DNA of 9,259 bases from Lachnoclostridium sp. UBA3775 (GTDB lineage: Bacteria; Bacillota; Clostridia; Lachnospirales; Lachnospiraceae). Position 1 is the first letter of the stretch. The number at the start of each line of letters is the position of its first letter. A program made the position numbers and the translations under genes. The DNA lies in contig DFFN01000169.1 in NCBI GenBank assembly GCA_002369525.1, positions 1-9,259 of the forward strand, read 5' to 3'. Below the pieces are notes generated by a model. That model did no database searches. It was given only the letters and a program-made list of their open reading frames with translations, and was not told the origin of the DNA. This document shows, one piece after another, positions 6,555 to 9,259 of this stretch.

Positions 6555-7862
6555 ATGGCAAAGAGCAAATTCACCTATGAGGTGAAGGATTTCGAACCGA
6601 ATTATAAGAAAAATCCTGTCGCAAAGCTTGTCGGAGCGCTGATCTGCCTTGCAGTCCTTGCGCTTGTTTCCGCGGCCGTTTTTTTTATATTCAAAAAAGA
6701 AGAAAAAAAGAAGCTGACACCCGGGGAAACGGTCAAAGAGGCGGTTTCGGACTGCTTTTCGCACCTTTTCGGAGAAAAATCTCCTGTGACAGAGGGCATG
6801 GGCCTTGAAGAGAGCATAAAGCTTATTGAAAGCGGCCGCTTCGGGTACAGAGCCGATCTGCGTCTTAAGGAGATAAAGGATTTCGGGCTTGGCGTCGAAC
6901 AGTATATAAGCGGGATCGGTGTCTCGTTTGACGGTGATGCGGATTTAAAAAAACACCGCATAAACGGCAATGTGTCCGGCTCATGGACCGTGGTGGCGCT
7001 TGACGTGCTGCAGTATGTTTACGACGGCAATGTTTTCGCTCTTTCGTCCGACGACTTTTTTAAGGAGACCCTTACGATTACCCCTTCGGAAGTCCTTCCT
7101 TTTATATATATGGGAAATGCGATTGAAAAAATCACTCCCGAAACGGAAGCGGAAAAGACGGGCGAGAGAAAAAGCTTTACGGTTGGCGGCCGGGAAATAA
7201 GCTGCGATGCCTATAAGATCAAAGTGATCAGCGATTGGCTTAACGATACGGCGGAAATGACGGCCTATATCGACAGGAACAACCGCCTTATCTATCTTGA
7301 GGGCAAATATGACAAAAAGGCGGACATTTCCTTTAAGCTGTCCCTTGACGGAAAGGATCATCCGAGCGATAAGCTCGAGTTTTCCTTCTCCTCGGTGATA
7401 AAAGAGGTGCCGGTTGACGGCAGGCTCGTAATTGACAGCGAAAACACAAAGGAAGGCCGCACGAGCAAAATAAGCGGCGAGCTGAAGATCAAAGAGCTTA
7501 AGCTTTCGGCGGATATGAAGCTTGAGCTTTCATATGCCGACAAGAGCTTTAAGCTTGATTTTTCGGGAAATGACGAGGTAAAGACCGCAAATGTTATGGC
7601 GGCGGGGAAGATGGTCTTTGAAAAAGGCAATACGAAGATGAAGGTCGAAAGCCTGAGCCTTGAATACGGCGGTGAGAAGATAGGCACTGCGGGAATCACC
7701 CTTACGCTTAAGGGTGAAAGCAAGGGCGAGGTCGATACGGGCTATCCCACCGTCAGGGTTATAGAATTAAAGGATTTCACAAAGGAAAACTTTGAGGAGA
7801 TCAAAGAACAGGTAATGAAACGAATCAATGAATATATGGAGATATTCAAAAAATTCATTTAG
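6555..7862 (+). CDS. Membrane-anchored extracytoplasmic protein of unknown function, ABC operon member
   Basis: A 435-residue protein. A short basic cytoplasmic tail (1-22) is followed by one membrane span (about 23-46) and a lysine-rich juxtamembrane stretch (47-53). The remaining 380 residues are predicted to lie outside. They are rich in alternating polar/hydrophobic strands (for example KISGELKIKELKLSADMKLE), suggesting a large beta-structure like the LolA/LppX type of lipid-handling folds; that is inference from strand pattern, not a clear match. No lipobox is present, so it is not a lipoprotein. Similar proteins of the DUF6583 kind occur in Clostridia, but I cannot confirm membership. 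Its place between the ATPase and permease genes (6 and 9 bp gaps) argues that it is an accessory part of this transporter, perhaps binding or delivering substrate. The ATG is preceded by AAGGA at about 9 nt. Confidence 0.85.
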   Translation: MAKSKFTYEVKDFEPNYKKNPVAKLVGALICLAVLALVSAAVFFIFKKEEKKKLTPGETVKEAVSDCFSHLFGEKSPVTEGMGLEESIKLIESGRFGYRADLRLKEIKDFGLGVEQYISGIGVSFDGDADLKKHRINGNVSGSWTVVALDVLQYVYDGNVFALSSDDFFKETLTITPSEVLPFIYMGNAIEKITPETEAEKTGERKSFTVGGREISCDAYKIKVISDWLNDTAEMTAYIDRNNRLIYLEGKYDKKADISFKLSLDGKDHPSDKLEFSFSSVIKEVPVDGRLVIDSENTKEGRTSKISGELKIKELKLSADMKLELSYADKSFKLDFSGNDEVKTANVMAAGKMVFEKGNTKMKVESLSLEYGGEKIGTAGITLTLKGESKGEVDTGYPTVRVIELKDFTKENFEEIKEQVMKRINEYMEIFKKFI

Positions 7863-7866
7863 GAGG
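7861..7866 (+). promoter_or_regulatory. Ribosome binding site overlapping the previous stop codon
   Basis: AGGAGG starts within the TAG stop of the preceding gene and lies 5 nt before the ATG at 7872. It fixes the permease start and links its translation to the gene before. Confidence 0.8.
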
Positions 7867-7871
7867 AGCAC

Positions 7872-9110
7872 ATGAGACAGTCGACCATGTTATTGAGATT
7901 ACAGCTCAAACGGGCTGCGAAGAAGATTCCGCAGCTTCTTTTGGGTTCTCTTGCCATCTCGGCTGTCGTTGTGATGGTTGTGCTTTTCTGCGCCTATTCG
8001 AGAAACGAGGAAAGCATACTTCCGAAGACCAGGATCGCGGTGGTCGAGGGTGAAAATGCGATGCTTTCCGACTTCATACAGGGACTTCTTGGCAACATGC
8101 AGTCAACCGATGCCATGATCACGATGGAACCGATGGAAAGGGAAGAAGCCTTTGCGGCCTTTAGGCGCGGGGAACTCGAATGTGTCATGGATTTCCCGAC
8201 CGATTTCATGGCCGGCATCGGAAGAGGCGAAGACGAGGGAGCCATGCTTTATGTAAAAAACGAGGGCGTGGCCTACGATCTTGGAATCATTGTCCAGCTT
8301 GCCGATTCCGCGGAAAAATATCTTTCAACCGCAGAGGCCGCAAGCTATTCGATGAAGGATGTCCTGAATAAAACCGAACTGGACGATCTCAGAGAAGGCT
8401 ATGATAACGATCTCGACGTGGTAAACCTCAGGGTTCTTCTGTTACGCGAGGACGATTTCAGCAAAATTGTGGTCGTGGGCGAAAAGGATACCTCCATATC
8501 ACAGACCTATGCCTGCTCAGCCCTTGTAATGCTTATTCTCCTCTGGGGGCTTTCCTGCGGAGCCATGGTAAAAAACGATTCCATGCAGCTTGGACGCAAG
8601 CTTTCGGTCGGCGGAGTGTCGATTTTTAAGCAGGAGCTTATCAGGCTGCTTTCAATGATATTTCTTCTCGGAACGATGCTTGCGCTTGTGTTTGCGGCGC
8701 TGATCTCTGCCTTTCCCTTTGCAAAAGGGGCATATGAGCAGATCGATGTTTATGATGCCGGAAGACTGTGGCTTCTTCTTATATCCTTCATCCCCTGTCT
8801 TTTGCTCGCGGGAAGCATCGTTTATTTCTGCTTTATGGCAGCGGCCAACGAAATCGGCGGGATACTGCTTCTTTTTACCGGCACCATAGTGATGGGGTAT
8901 ATGTCAGGCTGCCTGCTTCCTTCGGTGTATCTTCCCAAGGCAATCAGAAGAACGGCAAAATTCCTGCCGACCACATATATGAGGGAGGAAGCCGAAAATG
9001 CCCTTGCGGGCGTGATCGATGCAAAGCATGTTCTCATCATGCTTATGTTTTCTGCTGCGTTTTTTGTTTTGGGCTTTATCATCAAGAATTACAGGAGCAA
9101 AAAAATATGA
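7872..9110 (+). CDS. ABC-2-type transporter permease
   Basis: A 412-residue membrane protein with the layout of the ABC-2 exporter permeases that have an N-terminal span, a large outer domain and a C-terminal membrane block. Hydrophobic spans are seen at about 20-42, 211-232, 254-284, 298-324, 327-349 and 386-404. The region 43-210 is soluble and acidic and includes TRIAVVEGE (53-61), the start typical of the outer domain in this family. It should pair with the next permease and the upstream ATPase to form an exporter; the substrate cannot be told. The start has a near-perfect ribosome binding site. The stop overlaps the next start as ATGA. An alternative reading as a drug or peptide exporter is possible but not shown by any motif. 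Confidence 0.9.
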   Translation: MRQSTMLLRLQLKRAAKKIPQLLLGSLAISAVVVMVVLFCAYSRNEESILPKTRIAVVEGENAMLSDFIQGLLGNMQSTDAMITMEPMEREEAFAAFRRGELECVMDFPTDFMAGIGRGEDEGAMLYVKNEGVAYDLGIIVQLADSAEKYLSTAEAASYSMKDVLNKTELDDLREGYDNDLDVVNLRVLLLREDDFSKIVVVGEKDTSISQTYACSALVMLILLWGLSCGAMVKNDSMQLGRKLSVGGVSIFKQELIRLLSMIFLLGTMLALVFAALISAFPFAKGAYEQIDVYDAGRLWLLLISFIPCLLLAGSIVYFCFMAAANEIGGILLLFTGTIVMGYMSGCLLPSVYLPKAIRRTAKFLPTTYMREEAENALAGVIDAKHVLIMLMFSAAFFVLGFIIKNYRSKKI

Positions 9111-9259
9111 AAAGGACTGTGACGTTTTTCGGCCTTTTCATAAAAAGGCTGCTGAAGAAACCTTCATTTGTGCTGATACTGCTGTTGATGCCGATGATCG
9201 TACTGGCTTTCAGGATGGTTTTAAAGCAGGATTCGAAGAACATCGAAATTGCCATATTT
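9107..9259 (+). CDS. Second ABC-2-type permease, cut by the window edge
   Basis: The first 51 residues are present and the frame is open to the right edge. They show a basic amphipathic start (MKRTVTFFGLFIKRLLKKPS), one hydrophobic span (about 21-36, rich in L, V, M), and then KNIEIAIF, which parallels TRIAVVEGE after the first span of the preceding permease. This suggests a paralogous partner with the same topology. The ATG overlaps the previous stop by 4 bp (ATGA), and AGGAG lies 9 nt upstream in the end of the preceding gene. The overlap indicates translational coupling and equal production of the two permeases, as expected for a heterodimer. Confidence 0.8.
   Translation, partial: MKRTVTFFGLFIKRLLKKPSFVLILLLMPMIVLAFRMVLKQDSKNIEIAIF

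Noticed and set aside
1..9259. CRISPR array, insertion sequence, tRNA or phage genes
   Set aside because: No spaced direct repeats, transposase motifs, terminal inverted repeats or tRNA-like cloverleaf were found on reading both strands.

Overview
The window looks like a chromosomal segment from a Gram-positive Clostridia member, most plausibly Lachnospiraceae. This is inferred from strong GGAGG-type ribosome binding sites, gene-dense tight operons, AT-rich intergenic DNA around moderately GC-balanced genes, and the kinds of proteins encoded. No rRNA, tRNA, IS element, phage gene or CRISPR array was seen.

Layout: one divergent intergenic region (about 2750-2932) splits the window. Leftward (minus strand) runs a two-gene operon: a DHH/DHHA1 phosphoesterase of the NrnA type with an extra C-terminal domain carrying a PGDYLA motif (2749-1238), then, 4 bp further on, a membrane-anchored TIR-domain protein with a heptad-repeat coiled coil and the beginning of a WD40-like sensor region (1233 to beyond position 1, so C-terminally incomplete). 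The ribosome binding site of the TIR gene lies inside the last codons of the DHH gene, so the two are very probably co-expressed.

Rightward (plus strand) runs a closely spaced series: a cytoplasmic family GH13 alpha-glucan hydrolase (2933-5065), endonuclease III (5078-5725), a 35-residue single-span membrane peptide (5750-5857), then an ABC export-type module: ATPase (5868-6548), a membrane-anchored extracytoplasmic protein of unknown function (6555-7862), an ABC-2-type permease (7872-9110) and a second permease that overlaps it by 4 bp and runs off the right edge (9107-9259). Gaps are 12, 24, 10, 6 and 9 bp, then a 4-bp overlap, with no convincing terminator between genes, so the whole run could be a single transcript. 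Each direction has a good sigma-A-type promoter in the intergenic region, both with 17-bp spacers.

How the genes work together: the right side combines starch/maltodextrin breakdown, base-excision repair and an ABC system of unknown substrate; only the ABC genes form an obvious functional unit. The left side is the most interesting part: a predicted nucleotide phosphodiesterase coupled to a TIR protein that keeps the glutamate expected of NAD-cleaving TIR domains. Its role in signalling or defence is inference, not shown by the sequence.
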